DNA of 64,000 nt from Pyrinomonadaceae bacterium (GCA_017983495.1 JAGOBH010000012.1:1-64000); one strand, 5' to 3'; numbered from the stretch's first letter, positions 54,333 to 63,702 are shown. The notes: generated by a model from the letters alone, not told the origin. Made by a program: numbers and translations.

Positions 54333-54418
54333 GTGTCCCCCAAGCCCCAAGGAGCCCGCGAGAGCGGGCGACAGAACGTCCCACAACAAACTCATATCCG
54401 GCCGTGCGCGTGCGGTTC

Positions 54419-54727
54419 TCACGCGGCCAACTTTGGAGCACTCTTGATCTCACTCAGGATCTTGAATTCGTTGCTCTCCGCCTTCTGCAGGTCGCATCGC
54501 ATCTGCAGATTGAGCCAAAAACCGGGCGAATTGCCAAAATATCGAGCCAGCCTTAATGCGGTGCTCGGCGTCAATCCGCGTTTACCGGAAATGATCTCGT
54601 TGACGCGCTGAAACGGCACGCGGATGCCTTCAGCCAACTGCGTCTGCGCCAAACCCAGCCGCAAAAAATCCTCCAACAGAATTTCTCCCGGATGAGTCGC
54701 CGGCCGGTTTTTCGGTATTCTGATCAT
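54419..54727 (-). CDS. higA: HigA-like antitoxin
   Basis: The 102-residue protein starts at ATG 54727. It opens with RPATHPGEILLEDFLRLGLAQTQLAEGIRVPFQRVNEIISGKRGLTPSTALRLARYFG, the conserved helix-turn-helix of HigA/VapI antidotes, and ends with the helix SPGFWLNLQMRCDLQKAE. It represses its own operon and neutralises the toxin encoded just upstream (54744-54998); the two genes are 16 bases apart in toxin-first order. Confidence 0.9.
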   Translation of the reverse strand: MIRIPKNRPATHPGEILLEDFLRLGLAQTQLAEGIRVPFQRVNEIISGKRGLTPSTALRLARYFGNSPGFWLNLQMRCDLQKAESNEFKILSEIKSAPKLAA

Positions 54728-54743
54728 AGATCCATATCTCCGT

Positions 54744-54998
54744 TTAATGATAATCGACGACCTCGACGTTTGCCGCTCTATTCTGGATCCATTCGAAACA
54801 AATACGGAACTGGTCATTTATTCGAATGCTGTACTGCCCCGCCCTGTCGGCCCTTAATGCTTCGAGCCTGTTGCCCGGCGGTATCCGAAGATCATCGAGC
54901 GTTGTTGCCGAATCGATCTGGTCGAGCTGCTTGCGAACTTTCACCGTCCGGTTTGTATCATCATAGATCGTTTGAGACTCCGGAGCCGTAAAGTTCAC
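54744..54998 (-). CDS. higB: HigB/RelE-like toxin with a shortened N-terminal region
   Basis: The 84-residue protein begins at GTG 54998; no ATG or good ribosome binding site precedes it. The core is clearly HigB: LDQIDSATTLDDLRIPPGNRLEALRADRAGQYSIRINDQFRICFEW and the final VVDYH. Typical relatives have about 92 residues; here some seven residues of the first helix appear lost between NRTVKV and RKQL. It may still cut mRNA on ribosomes, but the change raises the chance of an attenuated toxin. Confidence 0.8.
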   Translation of the reverse strand: MNFTAPESQTIYDDTNRTVKVRKQLDQIDSATTLDDLRIPPGNRLEALRADRAGQYSIRINDQFRICFEWIQNRAANVEVVDYH

Positions 54999-55018
54999 GG
55001 CAAAGGCTCTGGTTGGCC

Positions 55019-55657
55019 TCAGCGTGAACGTGTTTTTCGGTCTGGTGATTTGGCTTTTCGGGCGAGCATTTTCATTGCCCGTTCGGCCACTATCCGATTC
55101 TTATCTTTTTCGAGTTGATGCAATACTTCAATAACTCGGGGCGATCTGATCTTGGCCAATGCCTCGATAAATCCGGTACGCGATTCACCATTGCCTTCAT
55201 CCTTGACTATCTCGATCAATTCATCGAGATCGTCCTTCGTCACTATGACGCTCATGGCATTTCCGAATAACCAGGCAAAATGAAAGTCGTCCTTCGGAGC
55301 CTTACGGTACTCCGCAAGTATTGCTTTATTGGCGATGCCTTTGGCCTCTTTTACCGTCAACGCCCGGATTATGCCTGCCCTTGTTCTTTGGTGGTACGGT
55401 CTTGTCAGGTGTTTGACAAGTACCGGAATTGCCTCGGGGTATTTATCTGCGGTGTTAACGAAATCCGAAACGGATTTGATTCGAATGCCGACTGCCAGAA
55501 CGTCATCGTGAAGAGGTTGCGACTGTTTCAGCAGTGCTTTTTCTAATTCGGCCCGAACCAACTCCTTCTCCTCCATTTCCGCTGGCGTTTTAGGTGATTT
55601 CCCAATTAGTTCGTTGAACCTAGTGTTTAATTCGTAGATGCGTTCGTTCAAGTTCAT
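55019..55657 (-). CDS. HEAT-like repeat protein, function unknown
   Basis: The 212-residue protein is all helical. After a coiled-coil start (ERIYELNTRFNELIGKSPKTPAEMEEKELVRAELEKALL) come HEAT-like pairs such as YPEAIPVLVKHLTRPYHQRTRAGIIRALTVKEAKG and RVIEVLHQLEKDKNRIVAERAMKML. There is no signal peptide. Such repeats bind proteins. It lies 20 bases upstream of the toxin gene on the same strand, so co-transcription is possible but may be accidental. Confidence 0.7.
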   Translation of the reverse strand: MNLNERIYELNTRFNELIGKSPKTPAEMEEKELVRAELEKALLKQSQPLHDDVLAVGIRIKSVSDFVNTADKYPEAIPVLVKHLTRPYHQRTRAGIIRALTVKEAKGIANKAILAEYRKAPKDDFHFAWLFGNAMSVIVTKDDLDELIEIVKDEGNGESRTGFIEALAKIRSPRVIEVLHQLEKDKNRIVAERAMKMLARKAKSPDRKTRSR

Positions 55658-56903
55658 ATCTAACTGAATTCTCTAGAGTTGTTTACAAGGACCGTCGAAA
55701 CATTTATGAACTATGCAAATGCATAGGGTCAAGCATGCGAAATTGCGATTCTATGCCCGGAGCCTGACCATTCAGTGTTATTGAAAAACCGTCAAATGCC
55801 CTGTCTCCCAATGCGGCGGTTAGAAATGATCGCGTCTGCTGAATATCGCTGGGAGGCGTAGGGCATGATGAGGCTATTTTGAAAGATATCGCTATCGGTG
55901 TCAACGGTTTTCTGTTCGTGGATCGTAGTTCGTTGTTCGTCGGTCGTGGAGCGTTAACAACTCATCTCTTCGATCCCGGAGGGATCGCACGTTTATAGAA
56001 GAGCGGTTGCCACCCAACAACGTTCGACCCCGGCCGGGGTCGTATGTTCTCTTTACCCTGCATCGCATTCTATAAACATTCGACGCCGCCGGCGTCGGTT
56101 CTTGTCGCCAAAGGTGACGAACATTATAGCCTAGGGTAGAGTGAGCACAGCGAACGGAACCCTAGGTCACGCGATCTCAAAGGTACCGACGCTGAAGGCG
56201 TCGAACAATCTGGGCACGTTGACTCCACCTCTACCGCCACAGTTGACACCGATGATACAATGGTTGTTACGAACAAAGATCTTTGACAACCGAAAAGGAA
56301 AAGAGAAGTAAAAGGTAAAAAGTAAAATGCCAATTTACGACTTAGGCCGCGGTTCGCCCGCGACATGCGGGAACTTGTTGGGACAACGGGACAGAAATGT
56401 GAAATTGCTCTAACCACAGGTATAACAACAGTTAGCGTAATATGGCGGTAGGAAAGATTCCCACTATTTCCGACTAAGTAGGAAATAGTATGAATCTTTA
56501 ATAATACGGGCGGTCCGGGACTGTCTTGTCAGAACCGCCTCCGTCAGGGGGCGGCATTCGACGCGTGGGTCAGATCAGTACGGCTTGAGATTCAAACGTG
56601 CATATCTAACCCGGCTATTCGTAATGAACGCTGTACCAAACTCCAACACCAAAGCCACCCGCTTACGCAGGCGGTTCTGACACGCGGAGCCATCCGCGGC
56701 CTCCGCGAAAAACTCTCTGGTCTCGGCGTGGAACCGTTCTTTAACGCGGAGGGCTCAGGGGCCGCAGAGAAAAGTAAAAGCCCGTCTCGGGCCGCCAGAC
56801 TTGGGACTTCCGGGGCTTGGGGCCTGGGACTTTCGAGACTCGTCCCGGGGCGTTGGTAAAGCGGTGCGGAGGCGGATACAATTGAGAGCACTACAAACCT
56901 CTT
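55658..56903. other. 1.2-kb gene-poor region full of palindromes
   Basis: I see no convincing gene. The stretch holds perfect palindromes at 55971-55987, 56025-56042 and 56081-56097, the CCTAGGGT/ACCCTAGG pair at 56130-56166, CGACGC...GCGTCG at 56187-56203, and a 13-base inverted pair at 56528-56540 and 56669-56681. A small frame at 55704-55904 (minus) has no recognisable family. Confidence 0.6.
55971..56203 (+). repeat. Cluster of short GC-rich palindromes
   Basis: CGATCCC-GGA-GGGATCG, CGACCCCGGCCGGGGTCG, CGACGCC-GCC-GGCGTCG and the CCTAGGGT...ACCCTAGG pair follow one another. The last types recur between imuB and dnaE2 (30784-30999). Confidence 0.75.
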
Positions 56904-58679
56904 ATGGAGATCTATTTTCAGCTAATACGCGACGCTGAGGCTCTCGCGGCCGCATGCAGCGAACTGCAGACGGAGAAATTTCTGGGCTTTGACGTCGAGA
57001 CGACCGAGCTTGACCCGTACAAGGGCGACCTACGGCTGGTCCAGCTCAGCAACGGAACGAAGACCAAGGTCATCGACCTCAAACCCTTTGGCCAGCACGG
57101 CGACCTTCGAACCTCGCCCGAGCTAGCACCGCTCCGCGATCTGCTCGCCTCCGACAAACAGGTCAAGATCGCCCACAACGCCAAATTTGACACAAAATGG
57201 ACGCGACACCATCTCGGCGTCGAGGTCGGCGGCGTTTACGACACGTATCTTGCCAGCCAGCTGATCTCGGCCGGCGAGGGCGACCGCCGTCATGGCCTGG
57301 CCGATGTCGTCCAGGTTTTCCTGGGGCGAACGCTGGATAAGAGCGAACAGGTCAGCGACTGGGGAGCCGCCGAGCTGACCCATTCGCAGATCGAATACGC
57401 CGCCAAGGACGCCGCGATCATGCCAGAGGTCCGCGAAAAGCTTGAGGAACGCATCGTCGCCGACGGTCTGACCGACGTGCTCAGGCTCGAAAACGAGTGC
57501 GTCATGCCGATCGCCGAAATGGAGCTGAACGGCTTTTATCTTGACGAGGAACGCTGGCGTGAGCAGCTCGACAAGGTGCTGGTGTTGCAAAGAAAGGCCG
57601 CCGAACAGCTGCAGGACATGCTTGCCGCCGGTGTCGCCCAGGCGTCGCTATTTGGCAGGACCGAGATCAATCTCGATTCGCAGGCGCAGGTGACCGACGC
57701 TCTCGTCAATCTCGGCGTGCCCGTGCCGAATACGACGCGTGCGTGGGAGCTGCAGCCGCTGGCCGAAAAATATCCGGTCGTCGCCAAGCTGCTCGAATAT
57801 CGCGGTGTCGCCAAGGCGTCGCAGAGCTTTGGCGAGAACATTTTGGAGTTTATCGAACCAAAAACGGGCCGTATTCACGCGGATTTTCGCCAGATCGGGG
57901 CACCGACCGGACGTTTTTCGTGCTCTAAGCCAAATCTGCAGCAGATACCGCACGAAGAGGAATATCGACGCTGTTTCCGTGCTCCCGACGGCCGCAAGCT
58001 CGTCATCGCCGATTATTCGCAGATCGAACTGCGGATCTTGGCTGATTTTTCCGACGACCGCAGCTTTATCGAGGCGTTCGAATCGGGGCAGGATTTTCAC
58101 TCCGCGACCGCCGCGCAGGTTTTCGGCATTGCCGCCGCGGACGTCACGCCCGACCAGCGTTCGTTCGCGAAAAGGCTCAATTTCGGGGTGGTCTACGGCA
58201 TCGGAGCGTCGCGTTTTGCGATGATGACAGGGCTGACGCAGAGCGATGCCGAAAACACGCTGCGCAAGTATTTCGCGACCTATCCGCGAATGGATGAATG
58301 GCTGCGGATGCAGGCCAAGAACGTGCTGACCGAGCGGCAAACGCGGACCGCTTCGGGCCGGCTGGCCAAGTTTCGCGTAGACGAGAGTGACCGCTCGTCG
58401 GTCGCCGCCGCCCAGCGTTACGCCAAAAATATGCCGATCCAGGGAACGTCCGCCGATATTCTCAAGCGTGCCCTGCGTCTGCTCCACGACGACCTTCGCG
58501 GAACCAGCGGCAAGCTCGTCAACATTGTCCACGACGAGATCGTCGTCGAATGCGACGCCGCCGAGGCCGAAACGGTCTCCGCCAAACTCGAATCCGCCAT
58601 GCTCCGTGCCGGCGGGCAGTTCGTCCACAAAGTCCCGATCAAAGTCGACGTCCACATCGCGGACGAATGGACGAAGTAG
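56904..58679 (+). CDS. polA: Short family-A DNA polymerase with 3'-5' exonuclease, no 5' nuclease
   Basis: The 591-residue protein has a DnaQ-like 3'-5' exonuclease domain at the start (DVETTELD, HNAKFD, and YAAKDAAI carry the acidic residues), so proofreading looks intact. The polymerase domain follows: motif A DYSQIELR, motif B RSFAKRLNFGVVYG, motif C VHDEIVVE. The 5'-3' flap nuclease domain of classical Pol I (about 300 residues) is absent. The product matches Klenow-like polymerases that act in repair or replicate mobile DNA. It is monocistronic. Confidence 0.93.
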   Translation: MEIYFQLIRDAEALAAACSELQTEKFLGFDVETTELDPYKGDLRLVQLSNGTKTKVIDLKPFGQHGDLRTSPELAPLRDLLASDKQVKIAHNAKFDTKWTRHHLGVEVGGVYDTYLASQLISAGEGDRRHGLADVVQVFLGRTLDKSEQVSDWGAAELTHSQIEYAAKDAAIMPEVREKLEERIVADGLTDVLRLENECVMPIAEMELNGFYLDEERWREQLDKVLVLQRKAAEQLQDMLAAGVAQASLFGRTEINLDSQAQVTDALVNLGVPVPNTTRAWELQPLAEKYPVVAKLLEYRGVAKASQSFGENILEFIEPKTGRIHADFRQIGAPTGRFSCSKPNLQQIPHEEEYRRCFRAPDGRKLVIADYSQIELRILADFSDDRSFIEAFESGQDFHSATAAQVFGIAAADVTPDQRSFAKRLNFGVVYGIGASRFAMMTGLTQSDAENTLRKYFATYPRMDEWLRMQAKNVLTERQTRTASGRLAKFRVDESDRSSVAAAQRYAKNMPIQGTSADILKRALRLLHDDLRGTSGKLVNIVHDEIVVECDAAEAETVSAKLESAMLRAGGQFVHKVPIKVDVHIADEWTK

Positions 58680-58709
58680 ATCTTTGACAATTTAACAATC
58701 GTCGCCGGC

Positions 58710-59444
58710 CTATGGCTCGATTTCATAAACACTGATTCTTGTGACGGTGTCTCCACCTAATGCCCAGTATTTCCAAACACAAACTTCACGGACTTTTACC
58801 TTGGTGAGGCTAACAACCTCAAGTTCAACGTCAAAATCTCGTGTAATATTTCCAACTTTCTTCTTGTCCATCAGCACTTCGGTGTAATGAAAAGAAGCAC
58901 GTGGCCCTTCAACCGTGAGATTCTTGCGAAATACGTCCGGCTCCGTTCTACCCTCCATCCGCAGTACACTTGTAGGCACTTCGACGGTGGTCGGCCCCAT
59001 CCCGCGGACGAAAGCGTTGAATCCTCCACCTCCTTTTGCCTTCCATTTCGACAGCTGACTGAGAACGTTTACAACCTTTTGAACGGTCATCACGGTCTCG
59101 GCTTTATATTCGATCTTGTTAATTAGGCTGGTGACCTCGCCCGCATCCGCCGCGTTTGGAGCAAGCTGCAAATATTTTCGAAAGCTGGCGATCGCCTCCG
59201 TAAACTTCTCGGTGGCTTCCTGCATCTTGCCAAGATTGAAATGTGCGTCGGCCCAATCGGGTGCGAGAACGGTTGCCTGTTTGAATTCACTGATCGCGAC
59301 ATTCAGGTCGTCGGGCGTCTTGGCCATCTCGACAGCCGCCATTCCGCGGTCGAAGTGACGGCGTGCTTCGTCGGAAATGTTCTGTGGGTATAGAGATATC
59401 ACTGAGGACAGTGTCATCAACATCAGTAGTACGGTCGATCTCAT
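58710..59444 (-). CDS. Secreted TPR protein, paralogue A
   Basis: The 244-residue protein has a signal peptide (RSTVLLMLMTLSSVISLYP), then NISDEARRHFDRGMAAVEMAK and TPR units (DLNVAISEFKQATVLAPDWADAHFNLGKMQEATEKFTEAIASFRKYLQLAPNAADA). The C-terminal 130 residues form a beta-rich domain of unknown type. The first 110 residues are nearly the same as in the protein at 59502-60260, but the C-terminal domains differ. It is the last of three genes that run from 61672 to 58710. Confidence 0.8.
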   Translation of the reverse strand: MRSTVLLMLMTLSSVISLYPQNISDEARRHFDRGMAAVEMAKTPDDLNVAISEFKQATVLAPDWADAHFNLGKMQEATEKFTEAIASFRKYLQLAPNAADAGEVTSLINKIEYKAETVMTVQKVVNVLSQLSKWKAKGGGGFNAFVRGMGPTTVEVPTSVLRMEGRTEPDVFRKNLTVEGPRASFHYTEVLMDKKKVGNITRDFDVELEVVSLTKVKVREVCVWKYWALGGDTVTRISVYEIEP

Positions 59445-59501
59445 ATCACACCTTTTTGTTTTTTCGGCCCGTCGGGCCCGTTGGTCTTAGTTGACCCGTC
59501 T

Positions 59502-60260
59502 CTAGGATCTTGGCCTCACAAATTCACAAACCAGTTTCTGCCCCGGCCTGTATTTTTCGGGATTTGGCTCGTCGAAGTTAATTATCGTTTGCGTGACCTT
59601 TACGCGATCCAGCGATTGAACCTCGATCTCGTTGTCGATATATCTTGAGCAATAAAATCCGGTGATCTTCGGATCGCAAATTTCGTTTAGGTGCCGATAT
59701 TTTATGATCGGTCCGCGGACTTTCAATTCCTTAAAAGTTTTGTCCGGCTTACGATAATAAAGCCATTGGATCAGAACGTTGACCGACGCATCCTCCTTTT
59801 TCGAGATTTCGCGGTATAAACTCGAGTTAAAACAGTCTCCCTCAGCTTCCCACTTACCAAATGAGCTGAGAACCGAAACGATATCGGTGGTGCTCATTAC
59901 ACTTTCTGCCTTGAACTGAAGTTTGTTGATCAAACTCCTGACCTCCGCCGCGTCCTGAGCGTTCGGCTTAAGGCTAAGATATTGCCGGAGACTCGCGATC
60001 GCGTCCGCGAACTTCTCGGCCCTTTCCTGAACTTTTCCTAGATTGTAGTACGCGTCGGCCCAGTCAGGTGCCAGGGTTGTGGCCTGTTTGAACTCGCTGA
60101 TCGCGACCTCAAAATCACCAGGGGCCTTCGCCATCTCAACGGCTGCCATTCCGCGGTCGAAATGGCGGCGGGCCTCATCGGAAATATTCTGTCCCGATGC
60201 ATAGCCGCAATACATCGCAACCATCCCGACAAAAAGCATAAATGAGAATTTCCTGTTCAT
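59502..60260 (-). CDS. Secreted TPR protein, paralogue B
   Basis: The 252-residue protein starts at ATG 60260 behind GAGGTG. A signal peptide (NRKFSFMLFVGMVAMYCGYASG) is followed by NISDEARRHFDRGMAAVEMAK and TPR units almost identical to paralogue A. The C-terminal domain (about residues 130-250) is different and contains four Cys residues, suggesting disulfides in the periplasm. It lies eight bases after the hydrolase-like gene, so the two are co-translated. A role as partner or carrier of that protein is possible but unproven. Confidence 0.8.
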   Translation of the reverse strand: MNRKFSFMLFVGMVAMYCGYASGQNISDEARRHFDRGMAAVEMAKAPGDFEVAISEFKQATTLAPDWADAYYNLGKVQERAEKFADAIASLRQYLSLKPNAQDAAEVRSLINKLQFKAESVMSTTDIVSVLSSFGKWEAEGDCFNSSLYREISKKEDASVNVLIQWLYYRKPDKTFKELKVRGPIIKYRHLNEICDPKITGFYCSRYIDNEIEVQSLDRVKVTQTIINFDEPNPEKYRPGQKLVCEFVRPRS

Positions 60261-60268
60261 TACACACC

Positions 60269-61672
60269 TCACTTTTTCGGCAGCGGCGGCAGTTGCATTG
60301 ACTCCCTTTCCCTGACGTTTTGCTCATATCGGGTCATAGAATGACAGTTGAGAGGATTCAACTCCCATTTGCAGTCAAAACGGATGACCTGCATTCCATA
60401 TTGACCGAGTGCTCCTGTCATCGAGCCGGTCGTTCGGTCCATAATTGACTGATATATAGCGTCAGCCCAGACATCGGGATTCCTTATCCTATTTTTCACC
60501 CATGCTGTATCGACCTTCTCGCCAAGCGACATCGGCGGAGATGAAATTGCCCAGGAAGCAGCAGGCACAGGGTCGCCGTTGTTGATAAACACAGTTAACT
60601 TGACATTGTTCTTTCGGGCGTATTCGTACCAGATCTTCGCCGCTGCCGCGTTTATTTGCGGCCCGAACAAGCGGACCTCTTTAGCCTTAGTGTCTCCGCT
60701 GCGAAGTGCAGCCAGGCAGAGCATGGCTCCATTACTGTGGCAATCCAGCGTTTCGAAATTCTTGCCCTTGAGGTCCCTGAACATCTCCTGATGCTGCCGC
60801 GAAAATTCGCCATACGTAGCGCTGTCAAACACAACGCGTTCCGAAAGATCCTTAAGCGCGGTGTTATAGCTCGCCATTGAGGTTACAAACGTATAAAGAT
60901 CGGGCGTGAACGGCGGCCCTTCCTTTATGCAGGCCTCGGGATCAGACTGCGCCGAGCAATATTTGAGATGCTGTGCGTAAACCTTACGTCTCATCTGCTC
61001 CATACATGCGGCGTCGCAATCGCCCATAGGGTGCTTGAAACCGTACGTCCACGTCGTACCGCCGACCAGTCCGTGGCCGTCGGCCGGTGGCTGGCTCGTG
61101 TCAACGATCTTTCCGCCGCTGTTCATCGACTCAAACCTGCTCGTTTGCAGCGCGTAAAGAAAATCCGACGCTTTAACGGGCGGTTCCTGGACGCAGTTCC
61201 CGGCGGATAAGGTCGTGCCCGCCGGACATTGCTTCGGGGTCGTTGTGCCGGGTTTGAGCCCAAGGTTGTTTGAGGTGCCCGCACGCCCTGGCTTCAGGTT
61301 GGTTAGCAGTTCGCGTTTCGTCGCCTCGAATTCCGCCTGCCGACGCTGACGTTCGGCCTCGGCACGGGCTGCGGCAATGGCGGCGGCAGTATCGACGTTG
61401 TTTCCACCCGAGCCTGGGTCAGCAGGTGGACGCGGAGCCGGTTCGCTCGGTTGATCGTTGGGCACACACACCGGAGCACCAGTTGCACTCGGACAAGAGC
61501 AAGTATGTGTCGCCATGTACCTGACAATCTCAGGGTTTCGATTCAATGACCAGCCTTTCAGGTCCATTTGACAGTCTCGCGTTTGGCCAAGCGTCGACAC
61601 ATCGCCGGCTAATATTACTGAAAGCACTAACAACGAAATCGATAACCCGATCACGAACCTCTGTGAACACAT
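60269..61672 (-). CDS. Secreted alpha/beta-hydrolase-like protein, Cys-rich, function unknown
   Basis: The 467-residue protein begins at ATG 61672 behind AGAGGT with a signal peptide ([21 protein letters not shown]). After a Pro-rich linker (about residues 75-100) and an Ala/Arg/Glu helix (about 103-130) comes a globular part with many Cys residues. [18 protein letters not shown] (near residue 310) looks like a hydrolase nucleophile elbow (H-S-N-G), [10 protein letters not shown] (near 366) could give the acid, and [10 protein letters not shown] (near 440) the His. That triad is inference. The pattern recalls lipases. It heads the operon with the two TPR paralogues. Confidence 0.65.
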   Translation of the reverse strand: MCSQRFVIGLSISLLVLSVILAGDVSTLGQTRDCQMDLKGWSLNRNPEIVRYMATHTCSCPSATGAPVCVPNDQPSEPAPRPPADPGSGGNNVDTAAAIAAARAEAERQRRQAEFEATKRELLTNLKPGRAGTSNNLGLKPGTTTPKQCPAGTTLSAGNCVQEPPVKASDFLYALQTSRFESMNSGGKIVDTSQPPADGHGLVGGTTWTYGFKHPMGDCDAACMEQMRRKVYAQHLKYCSAQSDPEACIKEGPPFTPDLYTFVTSMASYNTALKDLSERVVFDSATYGEFSRQHQEMFRDLKGKNFETLDCHSNGAMLCLAALRSGDTKAKEVRLFGPQINAAAAKIWYEYARKNNVKLTVFINNGDPVPAASWAISSPPMSLGEKVDTAWVKNRIRNPDVWADAIYQSIMDRTTGSMTGALGQYGMQVIRFDCKWELNPLNCHSMTRYEQNVRERESMQLPPLPKK

Positions 61673-61834
61673 GGCGTTTACCTCTATTTCTTACGGCTCG
61701 GCCACGTGGTAATTTTCGCGGTGAATTGCGAAATTGCTCGCACTTCTCAACCGATTCCTACCGTGGCGAACCACTAAGAGATACGCGCGCAAATGTTGTA
61801 CCAATCGGGGGCATTTCGGTAATTCGAATAGCGG

Positions 61835-62257
61835 TTACTCAGACGTTGTGATCAGTGTATAAGCGGCGCCGTAGGCTTCGTGTTGAAACTTGGCGATCGG
61901 GAGTTCGGCAAAGTCGATGTTGGCGGCGGTAATTGACTTTCTGATGGTTGCGGGTGAGATGAGCGTGACCGGTTGGCGGCAGGTTTGGATCAGGCCCTCG
62001 AGTTTGAAGGTGATAGTACCGCCCTTCATACGGCCTTTTGAGAGTCGTTCTCGAATTGCGACTGCATCAACGGAGTGTTCATCAAAAAAGGCCTGGACCG
62101 AAGCCAGAAAATCACGTACTTCCTGTTGGTCTTTCGGGTCGCCGAGCCCAAGCCGCACGATCGCGGTCGGGACGATGTCAAAATTGAGTGCGTGCCCCGT
62201 GAGCACGACAAATCGGGCTTCGTTTTTATCAAGGTCGATGCCGGCAATTGTTGTCAT
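61835..62257 (-). CDS. DUF3010 family protein
   Basis: The 140-residue protein starts at ATG 62257 (MTTIAGIDLDKNEARFVVL). It matches DUF3010: an RNase H-like opening strand with an Asp (GIDLDKNEARF), the middle segment GLGDPKDQQEVRDFLASVQAFFDEHSVDAVAIRERLSKGRMKGG, and LIQTCRQPVTLISPATIR. The fold suggests a nucleotide- or nucleic acid-related role, but the family has no assigned function. It is 11 bases downstream of the metallopeptidase gene. Confidence 0.75.
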   Translation of the reverse strand: MTTIAGIDLDKNEARFVVLTGHALNFDIVPTAIVRLGLGDPKDQQEVRDFLASVQAFFDEHSVDAVAIRERLSKGRMKGGTITFKLEGLIQTCRQPVTLISPATIRKSITAANIDFAELPIAKFQHEAYGAAYTLITTSE

Positions 62258-62268
62258 CGTGGCCGAAG

Positions 62269-63096
62269 TTATCTGAGCGTCTGGCACTGTCTCATATCGC
62301 CTGACTTGAATCCGATGGCGAAATATTGTGCCCGCTGTGCTGCCGAACCGTGCGTGAACGAATCGGGCACGACATAGCCCTGGGTCCGTTTCTGGATCAT
62401 GTCATCGCCGACGGCCTGAGCGGCGCGAACCGCTTCCTCAAGGTCCGCAGTATCGACGCGTCCCTGTTTCGCGGCGTAGTTTGCCCATATGCCGGCGTAA
62501 CAATCTGCCTGGAGTTCGAGAGCCACGGACAGGCGATTGTTGTTGCCGGCACGCTGGACCTTATCCATCGTGCCCATCAGATTTTGGATGTGATGGCCGA
62601 ATTCGTGAGCGATCACATATGCCTGAGCAAAATCGCCCGAAGCTTTGAATTCGCGCCGCAGTTCGTCAAAAAATGCAAAATCGAGGTAGAGCTTATTATC
62701 GCCCGGACAATAAAACGGGCCGGTCGCCGCATCCGCATAACCACACGCAGACGAAACCTGGCCGGTAAAGAGCACAAGCTTAGGATCCTGATATTTTACA
62801 CGGGCTTGCGCCGGCAGAATCTGTTTCCATGCATCCTCGAGACTGCCCATAACAGCACCGACAAATTGACGGTTCTCATCCTGCGAAACCTGCTTGTTTG
62901 CCGCCGTGCCGGGAGCCGGAACCTGCGTCTGCGTAGGGGCATTTTGCAATAACTGGCTCGGATCGCCGCCGCAGAGATAGATCGCAATCGCCAAAACGAC
63001 CACCCCGATCCCGCCGCCGCCGATCGCCACGTTTCGCCCGCCCATGCCGCGGCGGTCCTCAACATTAGTGCTTTGACGCTGATCTCTCCAACGCAT
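62269..63096 (-). CDS. Membrane-anchored neutral zinc metallopeptidase (YpfJ-like)
   Basis: The 275-residue protein has one transmembrane segment (about residues 22-42, GGGGIGVVVLAIAIYLCGG), a variable linker, and the metallopeptidase domain. The zinc signature HEFGHH (residues about 165-170) and the downstream ELQADCYAG (third ligand) are intact. DUF and YpfJ family proteins of this kind act outside the cytoplasm; substrates are not known. The N-terminal MRWRDQRQSTNVEDRRG is typical of the family. It is co-transcribed with the DUF3010 gene. Confidence 0.9.
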   Translation of the reverse strand: MRWRDQRQSTNVEDRRGMGGRNVAIGGGGIGVVVLAIAIYLCGGDPSQLLQNAPTQTQVPAPGTAANKQVSQDENRQFVGAVMGSLEDAWKQILPAQARVKYQDPKLVLFTGQVSSACGYADAATGPFYCPGDNKLYLDFAFFDELRREFKASGDFAQAYVIAHEFGHHIQNLMGTMDKVQRAGNNNRLSVALELQADCYAGIWANYAAKQGRVDTADLEEAVRAAQAVGDDMIQKRTQGYVVPDSFTHGSAAQRAQYFAIGFKSGDMRQCQTLR

Positions 63097-63251
63097 ACGG
63101 GGACGCCCTCACCTTCGATCAATTCTATCTGACTTGCCATGATTCTAGCATTTTCCCGGCTTCGAGCGAAGTATTTTCCGCAGTCGCACATTGACCTGGC
63201 TAAATACCCGCTCGGCGCTGAAAATTGTAATGCTCCGAAGCTCCTAAAATC

Positions 63252-63281
63252 TTGACAGATGTGGATTTAGAGGATTAAGAT
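63252..63281 (+). promoter_or_regulatory. Promoter of the HU gene
   Basis: TTGACA (63252-63257), an 18-base spacer and TAAGAT (63276-63281) precede the HU gene by about 60 bases. Confidence 0.5.
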
Positions 63282-63340
63282 GCTAGGGCGTTTTAGTTTC
63301 GGTTTAATCTCCCAGCGTTTCCAAAGATTAGGAGGAAATA

Positions 63341-63616
63341 ATGATCAAACTAGACATCGTCAACCTGGTCGCCGAGAAAACCGGAGTGCCGAAGCAAAAA
63401 GCCGAACAGGTCGTCGATTCGTTATTCGAAGCGATGAAAGAGGCTCTTGCAAAAGGTAACCGGATCGAACTGCGGGGGTTTGGCGTTTTTATCGTCAAAG
63501 CTCGCAAACGCGGCGTCGGACGAAATCCGCGAACCGGCACCGAGGTGCCAATCCCCGAGGGCAAGACCATTAGATTCAAGCCCGGCAAAGAACTTTCGGC
63601 CAAGGCCGTTCGTTAG
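63341..63616 (+). CDS. hup: HU family DNA-binding protein
   Basis: The 91-residue protein has the full HU/IHF fold: dimerising helices (MIKLDIVNLVAEKTGVPKQKAEQVVDSLFEAMKEAL), the strand NRIELRGFGVFIVKARKRGVGRNPRTGTEVPIPEG with the Pro at the arm tip, and the closing helix. It binds and bends DNA without strong sequence preference. AGGAGGAA at 63330-63337 is a strong ribosome binding site. IHF-like versions carry similar residues, but no partner gene is present. Confidence 0.93.
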   Translation: MIKLDIVNLVAEKTGVPKQKAEQVVDSLFEAMKEALAKGNRIELRGFGVFIVKARKRGVGRNPRTGTEVPIPEGKTIRFKPGKELSAKAVR

Positions 63617-63702
63617 CCCCCGCATTTGATACAATTTTCTAAAGGGCCGCATAGCGCCCGGGCATCGCATACTGCCCGGCCACAGGCGGCCCGTTCCCGT
63701 AA

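Larger units (their letters stand above)
53566..54418. other. Gene-free region: RNase E/G leader plus repeats
   Basis: No credible gene is seen. The left part (to about 53950) would be the transcribed leader of the RNase E/G gene. The right part holds GTCGGTGG-like simple repeats near 54020-54050, a 40-base direct repeat at 54084-54123 and 54293-54332, and short palindromes such as CGTCGCGTCAGCGACG. Confidence 0.6.

Noticed and set aside
55704..55904. A 66-codon minus-strand frame in the gene desert
   Set aside because: No signal, motif or neighbour supports it. It could be a gene remnant, but I cannot name a parent family.
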